From positions 114,460 through 178,459 of the forward strand of contig DATD01000002.1 in the NCBI GenBank assembly GCA_002504525.1: a DNA stretch of 64,000 bases, written 5' to 3'. This DNA is from Methanomassiliicoccus sp. UBA345. GTDB taxonomy: Archaea; Thermoplasmatota; Thermoplasmata; Methanomassiliicoccales; Methanomassiliicoccaceae. The stretch's first letter is position 1, and the number at the start of each line of letters is the position of its first letter. The position numbers were made by a program, and so were the translations under genes. A model generated the notes under the pieces. That model was not told the origin of the DNA, searched no databases, and saw only the letters and a program-made list of their open reading frames with translations. Positions 25,740-34,984 of this stretch are shown one piece after another.

Positions 25740-26989
25740 TCCATCACCTCCCTGAGGTCGGCGATGTGTCCCAGCATGGCGGAGTAGGCGGCGGTCGCCG
25801 GGGAGGCGAGATAGATGTCCGCCTTGGTGTTGCCCATGCGTCCCTTGAAGTTGCGGTTGGCGGTGGAGAGCACGACCTCCCCGTCGGACGGCACGCCGTT
25901 GCAGGTGCCGACGCACGGTCCGCAGGACGGGGCGATGAGCGTGCCGCCGGCCTTGACCAGCTTGTCGATGTAGCCGGCGCGCATGGCGTCCAGCAGGATG
26001 GTCTTGGACGCCGGGGCGATGATGAGACGAACGTTCTTGGCGACGCGGTTGCCGTCGAGGACGGCTGCTGCCTCGCGTAGGTCCTCCAGCCGGCCGTTGG
26101 TGCACGTCCCTATGTACACCTGGTCGATCTCCACGTCGGTCACTTTGTCGACGTCGACCACGTTGTCCACCTCGTGCGGCTTAGCGATCTGGGGCGGCAG
26201 ATCGGAAAGGTCCTCGCGGATGACCTTATCGTATACGGCCGACAGCGACGCCTCCACGCCCTTGAACGGGGCGTGGGTCCTTGCCTTGATGTAGTCGGAC
26301 ACCTTGCGATCGCAGGCCATCAGGCCGACCTTAGCGCCGACCTCCACGACCATGTTGGAGATGGTCATGCGGGCGTCCACCGACATGTCATCGATCACGC
26401 TGCCGTATATCTCCAGCGCCTTGTAGGTGGCGCCGCGGGACGACAGGTTCTTGGCCATATGCAGGACGACGTCCTTGCTGTAGGTACCGGCGGGCAGCGT
26501 TCCGTCGTACACGATCTTGATGGTGCTGGGGCAGCGGAACCATATCTGTCCGGTGACCAGCGCCGCCGCCAGGTCGGTGGAGCCGACCCCGGTGGAGAAG
26601 ACGTTGAGAGCGCCGTAGGTGCAGGTGTGGGAGTCCCCCCCGATGACGACGTTGCCCGGAACGACGTTCCCGCTCTCAGGCACCAGCTGATGGCATACCC
26701 CCTCCCCGACGTCGTACAGCCTGGCGCCCTGCTCTTCGGCGAAGGAGCGCATCTCCTTGTGGATGTTGCTGACCGACTCCATGGGGGATGGAGAGTTGTG
26801 ATCGATGACTATCGCGTACTTGTCAGGATGAGCCACGGCCTTGGCCTCCATCTGGCGGAATGCCTTGATGGTAAGTCCAGTGGTTCCGTCCTGCGACATC
26901 ATGAAATCGACCGGAACGACGCAGATGTCGCCGGCCTTGACGTCGGTGCCGGCATGAGCCGACAGTATCTTTTCAGAGATTGTTCCCAT
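25736..26989 (-). CDS. Aconitase-family dehydratase large subunit (LeuC/homoaconitase-like)
   Basis: A 417-residue [4Fe-4S] hydro-lyase large subunit of the short archaeal type. GGDSHTCTYGALNVFSTGVGSTDLAA is the first cluster motif, with the cysteine ligand in H-T-C-T. IGTCTNGRLEDLREAA and APSCGPCVGTCNG supply the other two cysteines and the substrate-binding region. It works with the small subunit encoded next (4-base overlap). The gene starts 6 bases after the homocitrate synthase-like gene, so the pathway is likely the homocitrate-homoaconitate-homoisocitrate series; an isopropylmalate isomerase role is the alternative. Confidence 0.86.
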   Translation of the reverse strand: MGTISEKILSAHAGTDVKAGDICVVPVDFMMSQDGTTGLTIKAFRQMEAKAVAHPDKYAIVIDHNSPSPMESVSNIHKEMRSFAEEQGARLYDVGEGVCHQLVPESGNVVPGNVVIGGDSHTCTYGALNVFSTGVGSTDLAAALVTGQIWFRCPSTIKIVYDGTLPAGTYSKDVVLHMAKNLSSRGATYKALEIYGSVIDDMSVDARMTISNMVVEVGAKVGLMACDRKVSDYIKARTHAPFKGVEASLSAVYDKVIREDLSDLPPQIAKPHEVDNVVDVDKVTDVEIDQVYIGTCTNGRLEDLREAAAVLDGNRVAKNVRLIIAPASKTILLDAMRAGYIDKLVKAGGTLIAPSCGPCVGTCNGVPSDGEVVLSTANRNFKGRMGNTKADIYLASPATAAYSAMLGHIADLREVME

Positions 26990-26995
26990 TTATAC

Positions 26996-28180
26996 TCACT
27001 CACCTGTTCTGGGGAGGGTGTCACTGACCCCCTCCATATAATCCTGATATATGTAGACGAGCTCATTTTCCGACAGGCTGCGCTTCAGCGAGACCGAGGT
27101 GGCCCGGACGGTTTCCAGGATCACCGCGGCCGCCTCGTCGCTAATGTCGATGCCCCTCGCGCCGAGCGTCTGCTTGATGGTGGACCGCCCGGAATGCTTG
27201 CCGATGACGATCTTTCGGCTCATCCCGACCTCCTCTGGAGAGTAGGGTTCGTAATTGGAGAGGAACTTCATGACACCGTCGGTGTGGATGCCGGCCTCGT
27301 GGGCGAAGCAGTTCTGACCCACGATCGGCTTCCACGCGGGGATCTCGCGGCTGGAGGCACGCGCCACGTACTCCGCGATCTCGCGCAGGCGGCGGGTGTC
27401 GATGCCCATGTCGATCTTGAGCAGATGCTTCGCTGCCATGGTGACCTCTTCCAGCGGAGAGTTCCCGGTGCGCTCCCCGATGCCCATCACGGTGGTGCTC
27501 AGGAAGCTGGCCCCGGCCTGCACGCCGGCGATGGCGTTCGCGGTGGCCATCCCGAAATCGTTGTGGGTATGCATCTCCACCGGCAGCCCCACCGTGTCCA
27601 CCAGCTGTTTGATGCGGTCGTAGGTGTCGGAGGGAGTCAATATTCCCAGGGTGTCGCAGAAGCGGACCCTGTGGGCCCCCGCCTCCTTGGCGGTGCGGGC
27701 GAACTCCATCATGAACTCCGGATCGGCCCGGCTGGCGTCCTCCGCGTTCACAGAGATGTACATGCCGTGGGACTTGGCGTACTCGACCGATTCGATGATG
27801 CGGTCCAGCACCCATTGGCGGCTCTTCATGAGCTTGTGCTCGATGTGGATGTCGGAAGCGGACATGGAGATAGCCACCGAATCGACGTCGCAGTCGATGC
27901 TGTGCGAGATGTCCTCGACGTTGGCGCGGTTCCATCCCAGCACGGAGGCGCCAAGCCCCATGTGGGCTATGCGCTTGATGGACGCCTTCTCGTCCCCTCC
28001 CATCGCCGGAATGCCCGCCTCGATCTGCGGGACCCCGATCTCGTCGAGCAGCTTGGCGATCCGCACCTTCTCAAGATTGGCGAACACGATGCCCGCGGCC
28101 TGCTCGCCGTCCCTGAGGGTGGTATCGCAAATGTTCACCTTGCTCTTTCTCAACATGGCAAGGACCTCTTCAGCCTGCAT
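26996..28180 (-). CDS. Homocitrate synthase-like enzyme (NifV/AksA family)
   Basis: A 394-residue DRE-TIM metallolyase that condenses acetyl-CoA with a 2-oxo acid. ICDTTLRDGEQAAGIVF holds the D-R-E motif, MHTHNDFGMATANAIAG the metal-binding H-x-H, then GERTGNSPLEEV and HEAGIHTDGVMK. The segments EAGIPAMGGDE, EDASRADPEF, RFCDTLGIL and PAWKPIVGQNCFAHEAGIH are closer to NifV homocitrate synthase than to LeuA, and the C-terminal leucine-feedback domain is missing. It heads a four-gene operon. Methanogens use such enzymes (AksA) to make 2-oxosuberate for coenzyme B; lysine synthesis is another use. Start ATG 28180; GTG 28306 is in frame. Confidence 0.82.
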   Translation of the reverse strand: MQAEEVLAMLRKSKVNICDTTLRDGEQAAGIVFANLEKVRIAKLLDEIGVPQIEAGIPAMGGDEKASIKRIAHMGLGASVLGWNRANVEDISHSIDCDVDSVAISMSASDIHIEHKLMKSRQWVLDRIIESVEYAKSHGMYISVNAEDASRADPEFMMEFARTAKEAGAHRVRFCDTLGILTPSDTYDRIKQLVDTVGLPVEMHTHNDFGMATANAIAGVQAGASFLSTTVMGIGERTGNSPLEEVTMAAKHLLKIDMGIDTRRLREIAEYVARASSREIPAWKPIVGQNCFAHEAGIHTDGVMKFLSNYEPYSPEEVGMSRKIVIGKHSGRSTIKQTLGARGIDISDEAAAVILETVRATSVSLKRSLSENELVYIYQDYMEGVSDTLPRTGE

Positions 28181-28484
28181 CGCTCTATCATTGGTGCTCA
28201 ATGGTGTCCTTCTCCCGCCGCCCGCATGCGCGATGGCCTGTCCTCGGTTCCAGACGCGGAGCGCCCGTTCAACCGATGCTTCCCCAGGAAAAGGCGTCGT
28301 GTTCACGCCACATCGGAATGATGGAGCAAACGTCTAAGCGACCTGTGGAATGAGCCAACAACCGTATGCGATTTGGCTTGAACACCACCTTATTAGGAGT
28401 GATATACTAAAGATTTGCGTCAGAAGAATGACATGGCCTGCGCCGCTCTCCGGTGTTCGCGACGCTCCGACACGAGCTGCAGCA
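28181..28484. other. Intergenic leader/promoter region between pelA and the homocitrate operon
   Basis: This 304-base gap lies downstream of pelA and upstream of the homocitrate synthase-like gene. The only clear signal is an A/T-rich TATA-like TTTAGTATATC on the minus strand near 28398-28408, which would give an unusually long leader of about 195 bases if translation starts at 28180. An in-frame GTG at 28306 could instead extend the protein by 42 residues, but that stretch does not look like family sequence. No RNA gene was recognised. Confidence 0.4.
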
Positions 28485-29522
28485 TCAGGATAGCTTGTAC
28501 CGCAGCAGGGCGGCAATGCCGCCGATGGCCTCCAGCTTCTTCCCGGCCTCGAAACGCTCCGAAACGACCAGCACGTTGCCGCGGCCGCTCTCCACCGCCG
28601 TCATCATCCCCTCGACATTCTCCTTGCGGACCTCGGTGTCCAGCACCAGAAGGGTGTCGACCGCACCGGCCATTGTCGCCTTCTCCACGTCGGCCGGGCC
28701 ATAGGCGACCGGACCATCCTTGGCGATCTGCTCCAGGACGGTCTCCACCGCCTTGGTCTCCTGCGCGGCCCGAGAGTCCTGGACCACCTCGGAGCCCATG
28801 CCGGCCTTCATAAGCTCCTGGATGCCGGCCATCCCCGACTGCCCGGTGTGGTAGACGAACGCCTTCCCGAACAGTTCCGGCTCCTTCTCCTTGCCCAGGG
28901 TGACCAGCGCCTCCTTGGCGAAGCCGGGGCCCAGTATCACCAGTGGCACGCCGGGCTCCGCCGACTGCCGCACCTTGTCCACGATCTCCGGGTAGAAGTC
29001 ATCGTGGCATTTCTGCTCGTACATCTTACCCGAGCCGGAAGAACATATGCGCGCCACCTCCTGCATGCCGAACTGGCGGGCGACGGCGATGACCGCTTCA
29101 TCGTTGTCGAGAGCGACGTACATGAGCTTGGGCCGGCGCGCGTCCTCCACCGAGCGGCGCACCCGCTCCAGCTTGAGCGGCGACCATTCGGTCTTGCGGA
29201 CCGTGACGACATCACCCTCGGCCAGGTTGAGCGTGTGGTACGAACCGACGTCCTGCGGCCCCTCCTCTATCACGCCCAGTATGCGCAGCCGCGATTCGGT
29301 CTCGTGGAACTCGATCTTCTCGGCGCGAACGCCGAGCACCATGCGCTTCTTCTCGGCCCGCTCGGCCCGTATCTTGTCGGACTTCACCTCCTCCCGACGG
29401 AAGGTGACCGAGATTATCATGTCCCCCTCGTCGATGATGTTGTACAGATGCCAAAGATCGTCGAGCGTCTCGATCATCATCTTGATCTCGCCGGCACCAC
29501 GATCCTGGTGGAGGACGCGCAT
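28485..29522 (-). CDS. pelA: Pelota homolog (mRNA surveillance, ribosome rescue)
   Basis: A 345-residue archaeal Dom34/Pelota protein, a paralogue of release factor aRF1 that lacks the GGQ motif and, with an EF1A/ABCE1-type partner, splits stalled ribosomes. The N-terminal Sm-like domain starts RVLHQDRGAGEIKMMIETLDDLWHLYNII and contains EGDMIISVTFRREE. The central domain has YVALDNDEAVIAVARQFG, and the C-terminal domain KATMAGAVDTLLVLDTEVRK. Length and domain order are normal. ATG 29522 lies about 26 bases after the minus-strand TATA AATATATC, consistent with a leaderless message. Confidence 0.93.
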   Translation of the reverse strand: MRVLHQDRGAGEIKMMIETLDDLWHLYNIIDEGDMIISVTFRREEVKSDKIRAERAEKKRMVLGVRAEKIEFHETESRLRILGVIEEGPQDVGSYHTLNLAEGDVVTVRKTEWSPLKLERVRRSVEDARRPKLMYVALDNDEAVIAVARQFGMQEVARICSSGSGKMYEQKCHDDFYPEIVDKVRQSAEPGVPLVILGPGFAKEALVTLGKEKEPELFGKAFVYHTGQSGMAGIQELMKAGMGSEVVQDSRAAQETKAVETVLEQIAKDGPVAYGPADVEKATMAGAVDTLLVLDTEVRKENVEGMMTAVESGRGNVLVVSERFEAGKKLEAIGGIAALLRYKLS

Positions 29523-29835
29523 GACCCATACGATGCTGTATCGATATATTAGGGTATCCTGCGCCTGGCATCTCCCCCATGGGGCATCACGCCCCGCCCG
29601 GACCGGTGCGGCGGAGCAGCGTGCAGTTGGCAAGCTCACCGTTCCATCATCCCCGGGAGGGGTCGTCGGCCCTAGGGCATGAGGCGGGCGGGCCGAGGCC
29701 GCCTCCTTCGACCTCGATTGTTCCAACAGGAACATATGCACGGCCGATTTGTTGATATCCTGCCATTTTCCGTGTGCCTCGAACGAGGGAACCTAGAAAG
29801 ACTTAAGTAAAAAATACAAATACTGCAACTTTCTG
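29523..29835. promoter_or_regulatory. Divergent pelA/carA intergenic region
   Basis: This 313-base spacer holds TATA elements at both ends: a minus-strand AATATATC at about 29543-29551 for pelA and a plus-strand TTAAGTAAAAAATA at about 29803-29816 for carA, each about 25 bases from its start codon. The middle is GC-rich with an imperfect GGCGG...CCGCC hairpin near 29680-29702. No ORF or RNA family is recognised there. Confidence 0.5.
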
Positions 29836-30915
29836 ATGCAACAGTGCCACCTCATCCTCGAAAACGGGACAATAGCTGAGGGCACTGGCTTTGGTTATGA
29901 GAAGACCGTTTACGGCGAGGTCGTGTTCAATACGAGCATGGCCGGCTACCAGGAGAGCCTGACCGACCCTTCCTACAGAGGCCAGATACTTATCATGTCC
30001 CACCCAGTCATCGGCAACTACGGCGTCAGCGATCGGTTCAAGGAATCCCCGCGGGTTCAAGTGACCGGCTACGCGGTCAGGGAGCTCTGCCGGAACGTGT
30101 CCCCCATGTACGGCGGGAAGCCCCTCGGCGAGTACCTCCTCAAGGAGAAGGTGCCGGGCATCACCGAGCTGGACACCAGGTCCCTGGTCATCGGCATCCG
30201 CGAGAAGGGCGTTCTGCGAGGCGCCATCGCCTTCGACGAGGACACCGACGAGGTGCTGGCCAAGGTCCGCGGCATGGAGTACCCGTCGGAACGGAACCTC
30301 GTGGCCGAGGTATCCACCCCGGAGATCGTGAGGTATGAGAACGAGGGCAAGAGGAAGGTGGCGCTGATCGACTGCGGGGTCAAGGCCAGCATCGTCAACG
30401 AGCTGCGCCGCCGGTTCAGCGTGGTCCAGGTGCCGTACGACACTCCGCTGTCGTTCTTCCGGGACGAGGAGCTGGACGGGGTGTTCATCTCCAACGGGCC
30501 CGGGGACCCGGCCCATCCGGGGATGATGAGCACCACGGTCCGGACCATCCAGTCCATCAAGGACGACCTCCCCATCATGGGGATCTGCCTTGGGAACCAA
30601 TTGTTGGCCCTGGCCTTCGGAGGGAGCACCTACAAGATGAAGTTCGGCCACCGCGGCGTCAACCAGCCGGTCCGCCACAACGGGCAGGTGTTCATCACCT
30701 CCCAAAACCATGGCTACGCGGTGGACATGGGATCGCTGGACGGCACGGGCCTCATCGCCGATCACATCAACGTCAACGACGGCACCGTGGATGGGATGAA
30801 GCATACTGAGCTCCCGATCATGTCGGTGCAATACCATCCCGAAGCAAGATCGGGGCCGCACGACACCACCTACCTCTTCGACGAGTTCGTGACCATGCTG
30901 GAGGGATGCCGATGA
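29836..30915 (+). CDS. carA: Carbamoyl-phosphate synthase small (glutaminase) subunit
   Basis: Supplies ammonia from glutamine to CarB. The 359-residue protein has the CarA N-terminal domain (LILENGTIAEGTGFGYEKTVYGEVVFNTSMAGYQE) and a class I glutamine amidotransferase domain (about 170-359). The catalytic triad is C251 in MGICLGNQ, and the His and Glu of QYHPEARSG. The residue after the nucleophile-elbow glycine is Asn where many CarA proteins have His (G-H-Q). carB begins within the last four bases (ATGA). Carbamoyl phosphate feeds arginine and pyrimidine synthesis. Confidence 0.95.
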   Translation: MQQCHLILENGTIAEGTGFGYEKTVYGEVVFNTSMAGYQESLTDPSYRGQILIMSHPVIGNYGVSDRFKESPRVQVTGYAVRELCRNVSPMYGGKPLGEYLLKEKVPGITELDTRSLVIGIREKGVLRGAIAFDEDTDEVLAKVRGMEYPSERNLVAEVSTPEIVRYENEGKRKVALIDCGVKASIVNELRRRFSVVQVPYDTPLSFFRDEELDGVFISNGPGDPAHPGMMSTTVRTIQSIKDDLPIMGICLGNQLLALAFGGSTYKMKFGHRGVNQPVRHNGQVFITSQNHGYAVDMGSLDGTGLIADHINVNDGTVDGMKHTELPIMSVQYHPEARSGPHDTTYLFDEFVTMLEGCR

Positions 30916-33900
30916 AGCGGACCGACCTGAAGAAGATCATGGTCATTGGCTCCGGTCCGATCATCATCGGGCAGGCGGCGGAGTTCGACTTCTCCGGCTC
31001 CCAGGCGTGCCGCTCGCTGCGCGAGGAAGGCTATACTACGGTGCTCGTGAACTCCAACCCGGCCACCATACAGACCGACGTGGAGACGGCCGACATCGTG
31101 TACGTCGAGCCGCTCACCGCGGCGGTGGTGGCTCGGATAGCGGAGAAGGAGAAGATCGACGGCATCCTCTCCGGGATGGGCGGCCAGACCGCGCTCAACA
31201 TATGCTCGGAGCTGGCGGAGAACGGGACCCTGGACCGCCTGGGGATCAAGCTGCTGGGCACTCAGCCGGATGCCATCGCGCTGTCGGAGGACCGGGAGCT
31301 GTTCAGGGAGATGATGATACGCATCGGGGAGCCGATACCGAAGAGCAGGACCGTGCATTCGGTGGAGGAGGCCAAGCGGGCGGCCCGGGACATCGGGACG
31401 TACCCCGTGCTGGTCAGACCGGCGTACACCCTGGGAGGGACGGGCGGAGGCATCGCCCACGACGAGGCGGAGCTGGAGACCATCGCCGGCCGCGGTCTCG
31501 CCTACTCGCGCATCCATCAGGTGCTGATAGAGGAGAGCGTGCTGGGATGGAAGGAGTTCGAGTATGAGGTCATGCGCGATGGCAATGACAACTGCATCAT
31601 CATCTGCAGCATGGAGAACCTCGACCCCATGGGCATCCATACCGGGGAATCGATCGTCATCGCTCCTGCCCAGACCCTCAGCGACGAGGACCAGCAGCGG
31701 CTGAGGAACGCCAGCATCAAGACCATCCGCGCCCTGGGCATCGAGGGAGGGTGCAACATCCAGTTCGCCTTCGATCCCGACAGCCGGGAGTACCGCGTGA
31801 TCGAAGTGAACCCGCGGGTGTCTCGCTCTTCCGCCCTCGCGTCCAAGGCTACCGGGTACCCGATCGCCAGGGTGGGGGCCAAGATCGCGATGGGCTACAC
31901 GCTGGACGAGATCCCCAACAACATAACGGGGAACACCTTCGCCGCGCTGGAGCCGTCCATAGACTACGTGGTGCTGAAGGTGCCCCGGTGGCCGTTCGAC
32001 AAGTTCCGCATGGTGGACCGCGTGCTGGGCACTCAGATGAAGAGCACCGGCGAGGTCATGGCCATCGGCCGTACGGTGGAGGAGGGGCTGCTGAAGGCGA
32101 TTCGCTCCCTGGAGATCGACCAGGAGTACCTCGACCCGCTGGACTGGTCCGAGGACCGGATACTCGCCGAGCTGACGACCGCCACGGACCAGAGGATCTT
32201 CGCCATCGCCGAGGCGCTGCGGCGCGGGATGAACGTGGATGCCATCTCGGCCCTGACCAAATGGGACACTTACTTCCTTCACAAGATAAAGAACATCATC
32301 GACATGGAGAGGGCGCTGAAGGCCCCCGAGGTCGATGACGCCCTGCTGCGGCGCGCCAAGCGCATGGGCTTCTCCGATGACGTCATCGCCAGACTCACCG
32401 ACGCCGCTGCCGGCGATGTCAGGGCTAGACGCCATAGGGCCGGCATCGTGCCGACCTATAAGATGGTCGACACCTGCGCTGCCGAGTTCAGCGCGGAGAC
32501 GCCGTACTTCTACTCTACGTACGAGAAGCAGAACGACGCCGTTCCGAGCGCCCGCCGCAAGGTCATCATCGTGGGCGCCGGCCCCATCCGCATCGGGCAG
32601 GGCATCGAGTTCGACTACGCCTGCGTCCACGGTGTCCTCGCTCTCCAGGAGGAGGGCGTGGAGGCCATCATCGTCAACAACAATCCGGAGACGGTGTCGA
32701 CCGACTACGACATCTCGGACCGACTGTACTTCGAGCCCCTGACCTTCGAGGACGTGCTCAACATCATAGAGAACGAGGACGCCGACGGCGTCATCCTGCA
32801 GTTCGGCGGGCAGACCGCCATCAACCTCGCTCTGCCGCTCATGAAGGCGCTGGAAGGGAAGAAGGCAAAGGTCCTCGGGACGTCGCCGACCGATACCGAC
32901 GTGGCGGAGGACCGCAAGCTGTTCTCCGCCCTCATGGACCGCCTGGAGGTCCCCCAGCCGCTCTCCGGCACCGGACACTCGTGCAACGAGGTCAGGGAGA
33001 TCGCCAACCGCATCGGGTACCCGGTGCTGGTGCGTCCGTCCTACGTCATCGGCGGACGGGCCATGGAGATCGTGTACTCCGAGGAGGAGCTGCAGACCTA
33101 CGTGGAGACGGCGGTCAAGGTGTCCAAGGCGCACCCCATCCTCGTTGACAAGTACATCAACCACGCGGTGGAGGTGGACGTCGACGCCGTCTCCGATGGC
33201 GAGGACGTCTTCATCGGCGGGATCCTGGACCACATAGAGGAAGCGGGAGTGCACAGCGGCGACGCCACCATGACGCTGCCGCCCCAGACGCTCAGCCCCG
33301 AGGTGCTGGCGAAGATAGTCGACATCACCGGCAGGGTCGCCAGGGGGCTGCGCATAAAGGGGCTCCTGAACCTGCAGCTGGCCGTCAAGGACGGCGAGGT
33401 GTACATGATCGAGGCGAACCCCCGGGCGTCGAGGACCATACCGTTCGTGTCCAAGGCCATCGGCATCCCCCTGGCCAAGGTCGCCACCAAGGTCATACTG
33501 GGAAAGAAGCTCAAGGACCTCGGCCTGACCGGAGTGGCGAAGTTCGGTCATGTGGCCGTTAAAGAGTCGGTGTTCCCCTTCCTCAAGCTCCCCGGAGTGG
33601 ACTCCATCCTGGGGCCGGAGATGAAGAGCACCGGCGAGGTCATGGGCATCGACAAGGACTTCGCCGGAGCCATGTACAAAGCGCAGATCTCGGCCGGGAT
33701 GAAGCTTCCGATCGAGGGCGGGGTGTACATCACTGTCAGCGACGGCGACAAGCCGGAGATCCTTGAGACGGCCAGGCAGCTGGCCATAATGGGCTTCCGC
33801 ATCTACGCCACCAGAGGGACCTCCACGTACCTCCGGAGCCAGGGGCTCCAGACCACCACGGTATACACCATCTCGCAGAAGATGGACCCCGACGCGCTGG

Positions 33901-34136
33901 GCCTGATGCGCCAGGGGAAGATCAACCTCATCATAAACACGCCCACCAACTCGTCCGGGGCCAGGAGGGACGGCTACATGATGCGCCGACTGGCAGTGGA
34001 GCTGGAGATACCGTTCATGACGACCGTGCAAGGCGCCCGGGCCACCGTGGCCGCGATGCAGAGGGCCACCTCAGGCGGCCTGGACGTCATGGACCTGGCG
34101 TCGCATCACCGCTCGGCCTCCCTGGACCGGCAGTGA
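30912..34136 (+). CDS. carB: Carbamoyl-phosphate synthase large subunit
   Basis: A 1074-residue protein with the two homologous ATP-grasp halves. The first (about 1-400) has MVIGSGPIIIGQAAEFDFSG and VEVNPRVSRSSALASKATG. The second (about 550-935) has VGAGPIRIGQGIEFDY and EANPRASRTIPFVSKA. A C-terminal MGS-like allosteric domain (about 940-1074) follows. It makes carbamoyl phosphate from bicarbonate, ammonia and two ATP. The length is full and uninterrupted, unlike the split carB of some archaea. ATG 30912 overlaps the carA stop. Its 3' end overlaps the convergent EamA transporter gene by 50 bases. Confidence 0.96.
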   Translation: MKRTDLKKIMVIGSGPIIIGQAAEFDFSGSQACRSLREEGYTTVLVNSNPATIQTDVETADIVYVEPLTAAVVARIAEKEKIDGILSGMGGQTALNICSELAENGTLDRLGIKLLGTQPDAIALSEDRELFREMMIRIGEPIPKSRTVHSVEEAKRAARDIGTYPVLVRPAYTLGGTGGGIAHDEAELETIAGRGLAYSRIHQVLIEESVLGWKEFEYEVMRDGNDNCIIICSMENLDPMGIHTGESIVIAPAQTLSDEDQQRLRNASIKTIRALGIEGGCNIQFAFDPDSREYRVIEVNPRVSRSSALASKATGYPIARVGAKIAMGYTLDEIPNNITGNTFAALEPSIDYVVLKVPRWPFDKFRMVDRVLGTQMKSTGEVMAIGRTVEEGLLKAIRSLEIDQEYLDPLDWSEDRILAELTTATDQRIFAIAEALRRGMNVDAISALTKWDTYFLHKIKNIIDMERALKAPEVDDALLRRAKRMGFSDDVIARLTDAAAGDVRARRHRAGIVPTYKMVDTCAAEFSAETPYFYSTYEKQNDAVPSARRKVIIVGAGPIRIGQGIEFDYACVHGVLALQEEGVEAIIVNNNPETVSTDYDISDRLYFEPLTFEDVLNIIENEDADGVILQFGGQTAINLALPLMKALEGKKAKVLGTSPTDTDVAEDRKLFSALMDRLEVPQPLSGTGHSCNEVREIANRIGYPVLVRPSYVIGGRAMEIVYSEEELQTYVETAVKVSKAHPILVDKYINHAVEVDVDAVSDGEDVFIGGILDHIEEAGVHSGDATMTLPPQTLSPEVLAKIVDITGRVARGLRIKGLLNLQLAVKDGEVYMIEANPRASRTIPFVSKAIGIPLAKVATKVILGKKLKDLGLTGVAKFGHVAVKESVFPFLKLPGVDSILGPEMKSTGEVMGIDKDFAGAMYKAQISAGMKLPIEGGVYITVSDGDKPEILETARQLAIMGFRIYATRGTSTYLRSQGLQTTTVYTISQKMDPDALGLMRQGKINLIINTPTNSSGARRDGYMMRRLAVELEIPFMTTVQGARATVAAMQRATSGGLDVMDLASHHRSASLDRQ

Positions 34137-34944
34137 GGGCGATGCCCGCAAGGACCATTACCGCGCCCAGGGCAACGGCGGGCGCCGGCACCTCGGCCAG
34201 CAGCAGGGCGGCGAGGATGCTCGCGCCGACCGGCTCGCCCAGCATGGACACGCTGACGAAGGCGGCCGGAAGGTAGCGCAACGACCAGTTCAGGACGGTA
34301 TGCCCCAGCACCGTGGACACCAGGGCCAGGGCCAGGAACAATGCGATCTCCTGGATGGGGTAGGGCCACAACGGAGAGCCGTTCAGGAGGGCCATCACGA
34401 AAAGGACGGCGGTGCAGGACGAGTATACGATGAGGACATAATTGATCAGTCCGACCCTCTGGCGAACGACCCTTCCGGCCAGCAGGTACGCTGCCGCCGC
34501 CGCCATGCCGATGAGCGCCAGAACGTCGCCCTCCAGCCGCCCGGCGCCCAGGTCGGCGAAGGATATGACGACGACCCCACCCAGTCCGATGATCAGCCCC
34601 AGGCCGTTATTGCCGGGCCTCTCGCCGAGAAGGACGAGGCCCAGGATGCCGACCAGCAGCGGGTGGGCGGTCACCAGTACGGTGGCCGATGACACCGACG
34701 TATGGTCCAGCGAGGCGTTGAAGGCATAGAAGTGAACGGCCAGTATGGCCCCTATCGCGAGCATGATGGCGGCCGTCCGACGGTCCAGCGAGGTCAGGTC
34801 GGCGCGGTTCCGAGAGCGAAGGGCGAAGGGTGCGAGGATGAGCGTGGCGAACAGCATCCGGTAGAAGGCAATGACCTCGGGAGGCGCGTCGCTCCAACGG
34901 ATGAATATCGATGCGAAGGATATCGCCGCGATGGCCACGGCCAC
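34087..34944 (-). CDS. EamA/DMT-superfamily transporter
   Basis: A 285-residue protein with about ten membrane segments arranged as two EamA repeats; the second begins near SLRYLPAAFVSVSMLGEPVGASILAALLLAE. The family exports amino acids and other metabolites, and the substrate is unknown here. The only in-frame start after the upstream stop is GTG 34944; the reading frame continues upstream for about 20 codons without ATG, GTG or TTG. It follows the HTH-ACT regulator by 40 bases on the same strand, suggesting co-expression and perhaps aromatic amino-acid export. The 3' end overlaps carB by 50 bases. Confidence 0.8.
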   Translation of the reverse strand: MAVAIAAISFASIFIRWSDAPPEVIAFYRMLFATLILAPFALRSRNRADLTSLDRRTAAIMLAIGAILAVHFYAFNASLDHTSVSSATVLVTAHPLLVGILGLVLLGERPGNNGLGLIIGLGGVVVISFADLGAGRLEGDVLALIGMAAAAAYLLAGRVVRQRVGLINYVLIVYSSCTAVLFVMALLNGSPLWPYPIQEIALFLALALVSTVLGHTVLNWSLRYLPAAFVSVSMLGEPVGASILAALLLAEVPAPAVALGAVMVLAGIALTAGPGRPSGDATPGP

Positions 34945-34984
34945 GCCGCCGTACTGGACCTTGAGGTCGTTCAGCCGACCACGC

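Noticed and set aside
26174..28321. A 715-codon open frame on the plus strand opposite the homocitrate/LeuC-like genes
   Set aside because: The minus-strand genes here have unmistakable motifs; the plus-strand frame is low-complexity antisense sequence without motifs.
29640..29720. GC-rich hairpin region considered as a structured RNA gene
   Set aside because: The stem is imperfect, there is no promoter of its own, and it matches no RNA family I can recall.
29523..29741. N-terminal extension of pelota by 73 residues
   Set aside because: The upstream part is Ser/Ala/Pro-rich with no family resemblance, and a TATA box at about 29543-29551 lies inside it, fitting a leaderless start at 29522.
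30870..34031. A very long open frame (over 1000 codons) on the minus strand opposite carB
   Set aside because: It mirrors carB codon by codon, is rich in His, Arg, Gly, Leu and Val as expected for a GC-rich antisense frame, and shows no family motif.
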